NCBI GenBank assembly: GCA_003524845.1
Contig: DQGR01000034.1
Span: forward strand, 3,066-11,892
From: Patescibacteria group bacterium
GTDB lineage: Bacteria > Patescibacteriota > Microgenomatia > UBA10105
DNA: 8,827 bases
Direction of reading: 5' to 3'
Within the stretch, counting starts at the first letter, position 1. Each line of letters begins with the position of its first letter. Positions 1 to 5,743 of the stretch are shown here, one piece after another. Made by a program: the position numbers and the translations under genes. The notes below the pieces were generated by a model, which saw only the letters and a program-made list of their open reading frames with translations, had not been told where the DNA came from and did no database searches.

Positions 1-114
1 AATCGCAAGCAGGGTAGATCCCGCTATGGCGCGAAAAAGTCTGGTGCAGTAGCTCCTGCAGCTCCAAAAGCCGCAGCGCCTGTAGCTCCAGCACCCGCGG
101 CGCCAGCAGCATAA
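1..114 (+). CDS. rpsL: Ribosomal protein S12 (uS12), C-terminal fragment
   Basis: This is the last 37 codons of rpsL; the gene begins before the window. S12 sits at the decoding centre of the 30S subunit and contributes to codon-anticodon proofreading. The first 13 visible residues, NRKQGRSRYGAKK, match the normal S12 C-terminus (RKQxRSKYGxKR). The family normally ends about there. Here 24 more residues follow, made almost only of Ala and Pro with one Lys, ending at TAA 112-114. Such a low-complexity tail is unusual for S12 but resembles tails on ribosomal proteins of some Candidate Phyla Radiation bacteria. The next gene is rpsG after 115 bp, the usual str-operon order. Identity is secure from the conserved end and the context; the role of the tail is unknown. 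Confidence 0.9.
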   Translation, partial: NRKQGRSRYGAKKSGAVAPAAPKAAAPVAPAPAAPAA

Positions 115-122
115 AATTTTTA

Positions 123-234
123 ATTTTGATTTTTTAACTTTTAATTAAGCGAAGCACACATGGCCAGGTAGTGATCCCGCATCACTATTTGGAAAATTAT
201 AAAAATGATGTGCGGGACTACTATCTGGTATGGC
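123..234 (+). repeat. 112-bp perfect direct repeat, copy 1 (rpsG 5' region)
   Basis: These 112 bases are identical, base for base, to positions 746-857. With two mismatches the match extends back to 115/738. The unit holds a T-rich stretch, a tiny reading frame (ATG-GCC-AGG-TAG at 160-171), the long hairpin, and the start codon of rpsG plus the first two bases of codon 2. It ends where the two downstream genes diverge in sequence. No terminal inverted repeats or target duplications typical of a mobile element are seen. It reads as a duplicated 5' untranslated control region. Confidence 0.97.
164..228 (+). promoter_or_regulatory. Start-codon-adjacent RNA hairpin of rpsG
   Basis: Positions 164-181 (CCAGGTAGTGATCCCGCA) pair with 211-228 (TGCGGGACTACTATCTGG) as 18 positions: 15 Watson-Crick pairs, two G-U pairs and one A-C mismatch. 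An inner ATCA/TGAT helix (181-184 with 206-209) is also possible. The 3' arm ends one base before the rpsG ATG at 230. There is no Shine-Dalgarno in the usual window, so this helix is the dominant signal at the start. A competing local hairpin, GTGAT (171-175) with ATCAC (181-185), would dissolve the large one. A translational control element is inferred; in E. coli, S7 itself binds the rpsL-rpsG gap, so autoregulation is one reasonable guess. Confidence 0.8.
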
Positions 235-709
235 ACGTTCAAGAAAAGTTATTCGAAAAAAAATCATCGAAGCCGATCCGTTATACGGAAATCGGTTGGT
301 GGCCAAATTTACCAATAAACTGATGCGGGATGGAAAGAAATCAGTTGCGCAGAGCGTAGTCTACAAAGCATTTGAAATCATTAAAGCCAAAGGTCATGAC
401 CCGGCCAAACTGTTTGAAACTGTGCTTGCAACAGTCAGCCCGCGCATGGAAGTTCGCCCAAGGCGGATTGGTGGCGCTTCCTATCAGGTACCGACTGAAG
501 TCCGAGGTGAACGGCGTAACTCTTTGGCCATCCGCTGGATCCTGACTGCGGCCAAAGCCCGTTCAAACAAAGAATACCATACGTTTGCGGAAAAACTGGC
601 AGCGGAATTTCTGGATATTGTTGAAGGCAAAGGCGAAGCGATTCGCAAACGCAATGCCATGCATAAAACCGCCGAATCCAACCGCGCCTTTGCCCATTTC
701 AGGTGGTAA
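230..709 (+). CDS. rpsG: Ribosomal protein S7 (uS7)
   Basis: S7 nucleates assembly of the 30S head by binding the 3' domain of 16S rRNA, and lies near the exit site. The 159-residue product has the family's normal length (about 156) and is colinear throughout: a basic N-terminus MARSRKV, the DPLYGN...LVAKFTNKLMRDGKK segment (residues 16-37), PRMEVRPRRIGGASYQVP (71-88), the beta-hairpin/RNA-binding RGERRNSLAIRW (92-103) and the canonical C-terminus AFAHFRW. The ATG at 230 gives the universal MAR/MPR start and lies directly after the hairpin at 164-228. No Shine-Dalgarno is seen, so translation may depend on that structure. It is in the str order, between rpsL and fusA. No truncation or frameshift is visible. 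Confidence 0.98.
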   Translation: MARSRKVIRKKIIEADPLYGNRLVAKFTNKLMRDGKKSVAQSVVYKAFEIIKAKGHDPAKLFETVLATVSPRMEVRPRRIGGASYQVPTEVRGERRNSLAIRWILTAAKARSNKEYHTFAEKLAAEFLDIVEGKGEAIRKRNAMHKTAESNRAFAHFRW

Positions 710-745
710 AAGCACCTGTTTCAAAATTTTCCACCGGAATTTTAC

Positions 746-857
746 ATTTTGATTTTTTAACTTTTAATTAAGCGAAGCACACATGGCCAGGTAGTGATCC
801 CGCATCACTATTTGGAAAATTATAAAAATGATGTGCGGGACTACTATCTGGTATGGC
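746..857 (+). repeat. 112-bp perfect direct repeat, copy 2 (fusA 5' region)
   Basis: Identical to 123-234, offset 623 bp, and placed the same way: it ends with the ATG (853) and the first two bases of codon 2 of fusA. The flanks differ: copy 1 follows the rpsL stop, copy 2 follows the end of rpsG and a short unique stretch (710-737). The lack of any substitution in 112 non-coding bases implies a recent duplication, gene conversion or strong constraint. An assembly artefact is a further possibility, though each copy is embedded in a different, intact gene junction. Confidence 0.97.
787..851 (+). promoter_or_regulatory. Start-codon-adjacent RNA hairpin of fusA
   Basis: This is the same structure as at rpsG: 787-804 pairs with 834-851, and the 3' arm CTACTATCTGG ends one base before the ATG at 853. 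The tiny frame ATG-GCC-AGG-TAG (783-794), followed by in-frame TGA (795-797), places a double stop inside the 5' arm. A ribosome finishing there would be positioned to open the helix. No Shine-Dalgarno lies upstream of the fusA ATG. The role in controlling EF-G initiation is inferred from position only. Confidence 0.8.
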
Positions 858-2967
858 TCAACAGCAGCAATCAATTGTTACCAAAGACCGCAATGTTCCA
901 CTCGATAAAATCCGTAACATCGGGATTATTGCCCACATCGATGCCGGAAAAACCACCACGACTGAACGTATCCTGTTTTACACTGGCCGCACCTATAAAA
1001 TCGGTGATATTGACGAAGGTACGACCACCATGGACTGGATGGATCAGGAGCGGGAACGCGGTATAACGATCGTTTCAGCGGCTACGACCACCTTCTGGAA
1101 AGATACACGTATCAATATTATCGATACTCCAGGACACGTTGACTTTACCGCCGAAGTTGAACGGTCACTGCGTGTACTGGATGGTGGCGTAACGGTACTT
1201 GACGCGGAAGAAGGCGTACAATCGCAGTCAGAAACGGTTTGGCACCAGGCTGACAAATACCATGTGCCGCGGATTTGCTTTATCAACAAAATGGATAAGG
1301 TCGGGGCCGACTTTCGCCATACTATCAAGATGATCGAAGAGCGTCTGGGGGTCAAAACCGCGGTCATGGTCGTGCCTATGGGGAGTGAATCAACCTACAA
1401 AGGCAATATTGATTTACTCACCCGCAAAGTTCTGGTATGGGGAAGCGATGAATTGGGCGCCAAGTTTGACGTCTCAGATGAGATTCCAGCTGAATACAAA
1501 GAAGAAGTCGAAACCTCGCGCGCGGCCCTTATTGAGCGGATTGCCGAAACTGACGATACGCTACTTGAAAAATACTTAAACGGTGAGGAACTTTCAATTG
1601 ATGAACTTAAGGCAGGCTTACGCAAAGCCACGATTGCCTACAAACTGGTCCCAATTTATGCCGGCACGTCACTTCGTAATAAAGGTGTGCAACCGCTTTT
1701 GGATGCTGTCGTTGACTATTTGCCATCGCCCAAGGATTTAGGCCACATTGAAGGTGTTGATCCGAAAGACGAAACCAAAAAGCTTACCCGCAAACTTATC
1801 AATGAAGAATCATTTTCAGGTCTGGCTTTTAAAATTCAGATTGACCCGCATGTGGGTAAACTGACGTACGTCCGGATTTACTCCGGCACGGTCAAATCAG
1901 GTTCCTATGTCTACAATCCGAATAAAGGCGTTAAAGAGCGGGTCGGCCGGATTCTCCTCATGCATGCGAATAAACGCGAGGAAATTGATGAGGCGTATGC
2001 CGGCGAAATTGTGGCCTTAGTCGGGGTTAAAGATACGGTTACTGGTAATACCGTATGTGATGAAAGTCATCCGATTGTGCTTGAGAAAATTACCTTCCCG
2101 GATCCGGTCATTTCACTGGCAATTGAACCAAAAACCAAATCCGATCAGGAAAAAATGGGGTATGCCTTGCAGCGGCTGTCTGAAGAAGACCCGACCTTTA
2201 AAATTAAAACCAATATCGAAACCAACCAGACGATTATCTGGGGCATGGGCGAACTGCACCTGGAGATACTGGTGGACCGAATGAAGCGGGAGTTTAAAGT
2301 TGATGCTAACGTCGGTGCTCCTCAGGTAGCTTACAAAGAAACGATTCGCAAACTGGTGGAAGCGGAAGGTAAGTATATCCGCCAGTCTGGAGGTCGAGGT
2401 CAATATGGTCATTGTCTCATCCGTCTGGAACCAAAAGCCAGAGGCGAAGGCTACGAATTTGTCAATCAAGTGAAAGGTGGCGCTATCCCCAATGAGTTTA
2501 TTCCGGCAGTTGATAAAGGCGTGCGGGAAGCAAAAGAAAATGGGGTGATTGCCGGTTACCCGATGGTTGATTTCAAATGCACACTTTACGACGGGACCTA
2601 CCACGATGTTGACTCATCTGAAGTTGCGTTCAAAATAGCCGGCTCAATGGCATTCCAAAGCGGAGCCAAACAGGCTGATCCGGTGCTTCTGGAGCCGATT
2701 ATGAAGGTCGAGGTCACGACTCCCGATGAATACATGGGAGACGTGATTGGTGACCTCGGAGCCAAACGGGCGCAGATCATGGGCTCACAGAAACGCGGCA
2801 CCGTGACTGTAATTTTGGCCCTGGTGCCGTTATCCGAACTATCCGGGTATGCCACCCAACTCAGAAGCATGTCCAAAGGCAGGGCGACTTACTATATGGA
2901 ACCGAGCCACTATCAGGAAGTGCCCAGGCAGATTCAGGAGAAGATAGTTAGCGCAAAAGTAGCTTAA
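853..2967 (+). CDS. fusA: Elongation factor G
   Basis: EF-G is the GTPase that drives tRNA-mRNA translocation and, with ribosome recycling factor, splits ribosomes. The 704-residue product is full length for the family. The GTPase motifs are present in order: P-loop AHIDAGKT (27-34), switch I with RGITIVSA, DTPGH (91-95) and NKMD (145-148). Domain II, domain III and domain IV with the GGRGQYGH loop follow, and the C-terminal domain V includes the family end SHYQEVP. The G5 position reads GTS rather than the common GSA, a mild variation. The ATG at 853 gives the usual short lead before the RNIGIIAHID segment. It follows rpsG in standard str order; tuf follows after 182 bp. The protein looks fully functional. 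Confidence 0.98.
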   Translation: MAQQQQSIVTKDRNVPLDKIRNIGIIAHIDAGKTTTTERILFYTGRTYKIGDIDEGTTTMDWMDQERERGITIVSAATTTFWKDTRINIIDTPGHVDFTAEVERSLRVLDGGVTVLDAEEGVQSQSETVWHQADKYHVPRICFINKMDKVGADFRHTIKMIEERLGVKTAVMVVPMGSESTYKGNIDLLTRKVLVWGSDELGAKFDVSDEIPAEYKEEVETSRAALIERIAETDDTLLEKYLNGEELSIDELKAGLRKATIAYKLVPIYAGTSLRNKGVQPLLDAVVDYLPSPKDLGHIEGVDPKDETKKLTRKLINEESFSGLAFKIQIDPHVGKLTYVRIYSGTVKSGSYVYNPNKGVKERVGRILLMHANKREEIDEAYAGEIVALVGVKDTVTGNTVCDESHPIVLEKITFPDPVISLAIEPKTKSDQEKMGYALQRLSEEDPTFKIKTNIETNQTIIWGMGELHLEILVDRMKREFKVDANVGAPQVAYKETIRKLVEAEGKYIRQSGGRGQYGHCLIRLEPKARGEGYEFVNQVKGGAIPNEFIPAVDKGVREAKENGVIAGYPMVDFKCTLYDGTYHDVDSSEVAFKIAGSMAFQSGAKQADPVLLEPIMKVEVTTPDEYMGDVIGDLGAKRAQIMGSQKRGTVTVILALVPLSELSGYATQLRSMSKGRATYYMEPSHYQEVPRQIQEKIVSAKVA

Positions 2968-3026
2968 GAGCCGTTGCTATAGATAAAAGTGGCCTGATCT
3001 GGCAATCTATTGCGAATCGAGCCTGA

Positions 3027-3053
3027 CTTATGTTAGAATTCTAAGTACATAAG
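3027..3053. promoter_or_regulatory. Dyad symmetry upstream of tuf
   Basis: CTTATGT (3027-3033) and ACATAAG (3047-3053) form a 7-bp inverted repeat, with the perfect palindrome TTAGAATTCTAA (3033-3044) inside. It lies upstream of the likely tuf promoter and could be an operator or a weak hairpin at the end of the fusA transcript. There is no U-run, so it is not a standard intrinsic terminator. The function is not known. Confidence 0.35.
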
Positions 3054-3078
3054 CTTGACAATACAACAATAAAACAAT

Positions 3079-3108
3079 TTGAGAATAGTTTTGTTAAATT
3101 GTTATATT
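3079..3108 (+). promoter_or_regulatory. Putative sigma70-type promoter of tuf
   Basis: A -35-like TTGAGA (3079-3084) is separated by 18 bp from a -10-like TATATT (3103-3108), each one base off consensus. Transcription would start near 3115, giving a 5' leader of about 35 nt. An 8-bp inverted repeat, AACAATTT (3073-3080) with AAATTGTT (3096-3103), brackets the spacer and touches both boxes, as an operator might. A better -35 match, TTGACA at 3055-3060, has no good -10 at 16-18 bp. The surroundings are strongly A+T-rich, which raises the chance of coincidental matches. Confidence 0.45.
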
Positions 3109-3133
3109 GCTGAATTGTTGATTAAAATTTATT

Positions 3134-3140
3134 AAGGAGG
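3134..3140 (+). promoter_or_regulatory. Strong Shine-Dalgarno of tuf
   Basis: AAGGAGG lies 9 bases before the ATG at 3150. This shows that canonical anti-Shine-Dalgarno pairing is used in this genome, which makes its absence at rpsG, fusA and rplD meaningful. It fits the very high expression expected of EF-Tu. Confidence 0.9.
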
Positions 3141-3149
3141 AAAACTCAT

Positions 3150-4337
3150 ATGGCAGACCAACAAAAATTTAACCGCAATAAAACCCACGTCAATATTGGT
3201 ACCATTGGTCACGTTGACCACGGTAAAACTACGTTAACTGCCGCAATTACCCAGACGCTCGCCAAAAAAGGCTGGGCCACAGCCAAAAAATATGAAGATA
3301 TTGATAACGCACCGGAAGAACGGGCCCGGGGTGTCACGATCAACATCCATCATGGTGAATACGAGACCGCCACCCGCCACTATGCGCATATTGATGCGCC
3401 GGGGCACGCTGATTATGTCAAGAATATGATTACCGGAGCCGCGCAAATGGACGGCGCTATTCTGGTGGTTTCAGCGCCCGATGGCCCCATGCCGCAAACC
3501 CGGGAACACATTCTGCTTGCACATCAGGTCAACGTGCCGGCAATTGTGGTATTTTTGAACAAAGTCGACATGGTACAGGATCCGGAACTTCTGGATCTCG
3601 TTGAGATGGAAGTTCGCGAACTTTTGACCAAGTACAAATATCCGGGCGACAAAGTTCCGATTGTTCGCGGGAGCGCACTTAAAGCTCTTGAAGGCGACGA
3701 AAAAGCTCAGGAAGCGATACTGGAACTGATGAAAACCGTGGATGAGTATGTGCCGACACCAGTCCGTGACCTTGATAAACCGTTCCTGATGCCGATTGAA
3801 GACGTCTTTTCCATCAAAGGCCGGGGTACAGTCGTGACTGGCCGGGTGGATCGGGGTCGCGTCAAGGTCAATGACACGATTGAGATCATTGGTATCAAAA
3901 CCACACAATCTACCGTCGTTACTGGAGTCGAAATGTTTAAGAAAATTCTCGACGAAGGTCAGGCTGGAGACAATGTTGGAGTGCTTCTGCGCGGAGTTGA
4001 GAAAGACCAGGTCGAGCGCGGACAAGTATTGGCGAAACCAGGTAGCATCAAACCGCACACCGAATTTGAGGCTGAAATCTATGTTTTGGCTAAAGAAGAG
4101 GGTGGACGCCACACGCCATTTTTCACCGGATACCGGCCGCAGTTTTACATCAGAACTACTGACGTAACCGGAGAAGTGACGTTGCCGCAGGGAGTCGAAA
4201 TGGTCATGCCCGGCGATAACATCAAATCCACGATCAAGCTGATTGTGCCGGTAGCACTCGAAGAAGGTTTGCGCTTTGCTATTCGCGAAGGTGGCCATAC
4301 AGTTGGAGCAGGTGTAATCACGAAAATAATTGCTTAA
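3150..4337 (+). CDS. tuf: Elongation factor Tu
   Basis: EF-Tu carries aminoacyl-tRNA to the ribosomal A site as a GTP complex. The 395-residue product is full length. Motifs in order: GHVDHGKT (20-27), switch I with RARGVTIN, DAPGHADY starting at residue 82, NKVD (137-140), GSAL (174-177), then domains II and III with the usual RGTVVTGRVDRG and a C-terminal GGHTVGAGVITKI segment. The switch I stretch reads NIHHGEYET where many bacteria have NTAHVEYET, so the HG pair after the conserved H/S position is slightly unusual. The start is fixed by the AAGGAGG site and the standard N-terminus. It has its own likely promoter and is separated from rpsJ by a large palindrome, so it may be partly independent of its neighbours. 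Confidence 0.98.
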   Translation: MADQQKFNRNKTHVNIGTIGHVDHGKTTLTAAITQTLAKKGWATAKKYEDIDNAPEERARGVTINIHHGEYETATRHYAHIDAPGHADYVKNMITGAAQMDGAILVVSAPDGPMPQTREHILLAHQVNVPAIVVFLNKVDMVQDPELLDLVEMEVRELLTKYKYPGDKVPIVRGSALKALEGDEKAQEAILELMKTVDEYVPTPVRDLDKPFLMPIEDVFSIKGRGTVVTGRVDRGRVKVNDTIEIIGIKTTQSTVVTGVEMFKKILDEGQAGDNVGVLLRGVEKDQVERGQVLAKPGSIKPHTEFEAEIYVLAKEEGGRHTPFFTGYRPQFYIRTTDVTGEVTLPQGVEMVMPGDNIKSTIKLIVPVALEEGLRFAIREGGHTVGAGVITKIIA

Positions 4338-4339
4338 AG

Positions 4340-4467
4340 ATTAAGACGATAGACGATAGAGCGTAGACGATGGTAATAGAGGGTAGAATGTTGAGGATAG
4401 ATTTTTCTATTTTCGATCTTCTACTTTCTATGCCTATCTTCTATTTTCGACCATCTATCGTCTAATA
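4340..4467. repeat. Long imperfect palindrome of degenerate 7-base repeats
   Basis: Almost the whole tuf-rpsJ gap folds on itself. With an apical loop of six bases (4401-4406), positions 4400 down to 4344 face 4407 up to 4463 in constant register. Most of the 57 positions pair, many as G-U, with scattered single mismatches and no bulges needed. The outer arm AGACGATAG (4344-4352 region) pairs with CTATCGTCT (about 4455-4463). Each arm is a run of 7-base units: AGACGAT, AGACGAT, AGAGCGT, AGACGAT on the left and TCTATTT/TCTACTT/CTATCGT-like units on the right. It might act as a transcript barrier or 3'-end stabiliser for tuf; there is no terminal U-run. The origin by heptamer expansion and folding-back is inferred. 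Confidence 0.85.
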
Positions 4468-4484
4468 ATTAATAGAACCTTAAT

Positions 4485-4489
4485 AAGGA
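4485..4489 (+). promoter_or_regulatory. Shine-Dalgarno of rpsJ
   Basis: AAGGA six bases before the ATG at 4496 decides the start of rpsJ. It sits just beyond the palindrome, so it would remain single-stranded when that structure folds. Confidence 0.8.
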
Positions 4490-4495
4490 AAACGT

Positions 4496-4804
4496 ATGCC
4501 AAAAGGACGGATTCGAGTTAGACTCAAAGCCTATGATGCACGGATCATTGATTCGTGCTGTCAGCAAATTCTCGATACGGCAATACGGACCGGCGCCAAA
4601 GTCGTGGGTCCGGTGCCGCTTCCTTCCAACCGGCAAAAGTTTTCCGTCCAGCGTTCGCCCTTTACTGACAAAGATTCCCGTGAAGACTTCATGATCAAAA
4701 CCCACAAACGGCTGATTGATATCGTTTCTCCGACCGACAAAACCATTGACCAGCTCATGCACCTCGAACTGCCTGCGGGAGTTGATATTGAGATCAAGAT
4801 GTAA
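4496..4804 (+). CDS. rpsJ: Ribosomal protein S10 (uS10, NusE)
   Basis: S10 is a 30S head protein and, as NusE, a partner of NusB and NusG in transcription antitermination and transcription-translation coupling. The 102-residue product has normal length. It matches the family from the N-terminal strand RIRVRLKAYDARIID, through RTGAKVVGPVPLP (the loop region that inserts into the 30S head), KTHKRLIDIVSPTDKTIDQLMHLELPAGVDIEIKM at the C-terminal end (continuous with the usual pattern of H-RLIDI and P-AGVDI). The ATG at 4496 has a Shine-Dalgarno. It is normally the first gene of the S10 operon and is directly followed by rplC; here 939 bp intervene. Confidence 0.98.
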   Translation: MPKGRIRVRLKAYDARIIDSCCQQILDTAIRTGAKVVGPVPLPSNRQKFSVQRSPFTDKDSREDFMIKTHKRLIDIVSPTDKTIDQLMHLELPAGVDIEIKM

Positions 4805-4845
4805 AGATTATTCTTTATTCTGAAAATTCTGAAAGGAAAATTTAT

Positions 4846-5058
4846 ATGGGAAATGCAAAAGAGCAGGAAAAAAAACGAGTCGATTTGGGATTAGAAAAAC
4901 TGCAACCCTTTTTGCAACCCGGAGAAATATTTCTAACTAATGCTGGGAATCGAAAACTCAGGGGAGATTTCGATAATATGACTGCACATGAAGTAGTATC
5001 TCTCGTTAAGAGGAACTGGCAGGTATTCTTCGGTGAGAATAATCCCCCAAGCCTTTAA
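4846..5058 (+). CDS. Hypothetical 70-residue protein inserted after rpsJ
   Basis: I do not recognise this product. The frame has an ATG with a good Shine-Dalgarno (AAAGGA at 4832-4837, 8 bases away), lies 41 bp after rpsJ on the same strand and reads 70 codons to TAA. The protein begins with a charged helix-like segment (KEQEKKRVDLGLEKLQ), followed by LQPGEIFLTNAG and an amphipathic stretch TAHEVVSLVKRNWQVFFGE. There is no signal peptide, membrane segment or metal motif. It is visibly more A+T-rich than the flanking ribosomal genes, which fits a later arrival. It would be co-transcribed with rpsJ. A real short gene is the likeliest reading because of the ribosome site; its function is unknown. 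Confidence 0.55.
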   Translation: MGNAKEQEKKRVDLGLEKLQPFLQPGEIFLTNAGNRKLRGDFDNMTAHEVVSLVKRNWQVFFGENNPPSL

Positions 5059-5292
5059 TATTTATGGTGAGCTAATTAGGGGAATGTCATCAGTTGTGGT
5101 TAAACCAAAAGAACATCCTACTGTTAAAAGTTAAATTTACGATTAAGCTGGAGTAGGTTTACAACCTGATCCAGAGTATTTTTTTAAGTACTTCTCGTAA
5201 CAATCCCTCCTGCCCCAAAATACACCTGCCGATTTAACTAGATACAAGTTGAAAACGGTGAAATTAGAGCAGGCATTCCACTGAGTAAGTCT
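5059..5292. other. A+T-rich spacer without a convincing gene
   Basis: This 234-bp stretch has stops in all forward frames. A 16-codon frame (ATG at 5086, SSVVVKPKEHPTVKS) is the only start-to-stop frame worth noting, and it is too short to support. Just upstream of the next reading frame, the same frame reads IQVENGEIRAGIPLSKS after a TAG at 5239, and before that a protein-like LLVTIPPAPKYTCRFN. This suggests the following gene was once longer and has decayed at its 5' end. No terminator or promoter stands out. Confidence 0.5.
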
Positions 5293-5646
5293 GTGGGTTC
5301 ACGTATCACTAGCCAGCAGGAAGTTTACGCTGAAACACTTGATACTGATACGTTGTCGGTTACAATTCGTGAACACACATGGCCTGAAGATCAGCGAATT
5401 GTTTGGTATGTTAATACAAGTGGAGTTGAGTGGGCTTGGTTGAGGACAGCGCCATTTGCCGCACGTGCACTTCCGCTTACTTCACAAGCAGGACAAAATG
5501 GACATAATGGAAAAGATAGTTACCTTGAGAAAGCTTTTGAGTTACTGAGATCCTTTCCACAAACTTACAACTTAATCCAAACGCGGAGAGCAAAGGGTAG
5601 CTTGAGAGTTAGCTGCGAACCTGATATACTATCCGTTAACTCATGA
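5293..5646 (+). CDS. Hypothetical 117-residue protein, possibly a gene remnant
   Basis: I do not recognise this product. The open frame runs from a GTG at 5293 to TGA 5644-5646, but there is no Shine-Dalgarno, and protein-like sequence continues upstream in frame (ENGEIRAGIPLSKSV) to a TAG at 5239. Either the true start is a non-standard codon or this is the 3' part of a broken gene. The residues are compatible with a folded soluble protein: TLSVTIREHTWPEDQRIVWYVN looks like alternating strands, SGVEWAWLRTAPFAARAL is hydrophobic and aromatic, and SYLEKAFELLRSFPQTYNLI looks helical. No membrane segment is evident. Its last 45 bases contain the probable promoter of rplC, so part of its sequence may be retained for that reason. 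Confidence 0.35.
   Translation: MGSRITSQQEVYAETLDTDTLSVTIREHTWPEDQRIVWYVNTSGVEWAWLRTAPFAARALPLTSQAGQNGHNGKDSYLEKAFELLRSFPQTYNLIQTRRAKGSLRVSCEPDILSVNS
5602..5630 (+). promoter_or_regulatory. Promoter of the rplC transcription unit
   Basis: TTGAGA (5602-5607) and TATACT (5625-5630) are 17 bp apart, and TGA precedes the -10 box to give the extended -10 pattern TGNTATACT. Each box differs from sigma70 consensus by one base. Transcription would start near 5637, giving a leader of about 107 nt before rplC. The promoter lies inside the 3' end of the unrecognised reading frame, at the junction where the island meets the S10 cluster. Confidence 0.65.
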
Positions 5647-5743
5647 GATACTTTGCGTCTCACAAGTAAACAGAGCAAAAGTCTCGGTAGAAGTCCCAAC
5701 GACCTCAACCGGGGTCGTTTTTGTTGTTGATTCAGCATTTACT
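5637..5743 (+). promoter_or_regulatory. Structured leader of rplC, candidate attenuator
   Basis: Between the predicted start and rplC there are a tiny reading frame (ATG 5643 to TAA 5669, peptide MRYFASHK), a small hairpin GAGAT (5645-5649) with GTCTC (5657-5661), and a terminator-like hairpin at 5698-5719. An alternative helix can form between CTCGGT (5683-5688) and ACCGGG (5708-5713). It uses the loop and 3' arm of the terminator hairpin, so the two are mutually exclusive: a terminator/antiterminator arrangement. E. coli controls its S10 operon through a leader bound by L4; whether this unrelated-looking leader is controlled by a ribosomal protein is inference. Confidence 0.5.
5698..5722 (+). 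terminator. Intrinsic-terminator-like hairpin just before rplC
   Basis: AACGACCTC (5698-5706) pairs with GGGGTCGTT (5711-5719) over 9 bp with one G-U and an AACC loop, followed by a T-run at 5718-5722 and more T-rich sequence. The form is that of an intrinsic terminator, yet it sits 21 bases before the start of an essential gene. It is therefore either the end of the rpsJ/island transcript, an attenuator of the promoter at 5602-5630, or both. Confidence 0.65.

Noticed and set aside
123..857. The 112-bp repeat as a pair of MITE-type or insertion-sequence ends
   Set aside because: No terminal inverted repeats at the unit's borders and no target duplications are visible. Both copies end exactly at a start codon, which fits a duplicated control region better than random insertion.
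794..1066. A 90-codon frame from a GTG inside the repeat, with a protein-like start IPHHYLENYKND
   Set aside because: It overlaps fusA in another frame, and the protein-like part comes from the hairpin arms and loop. In copy 1 the same frame continues into unrelated sequence and stops, so it is not conserved.
3055..3086. TTGACA at 3055-3060 as the tuf -35 box
   Set aside because: It is a perfect -35, but no acceptable -10 lies 16-18 bp downstream; the nearest resemblance, GAGAAT, needs a 20-bp spacer. The TTGAGA/TATATT pair is a better fit.
3471..4298. A 275-codon open frame on the minus strand within tuf
   Set aside because: It lies wholly antisense to an intact EF-Tu gene. Its length follows from codon bias of the opposite strand, and the product resembles no known family.
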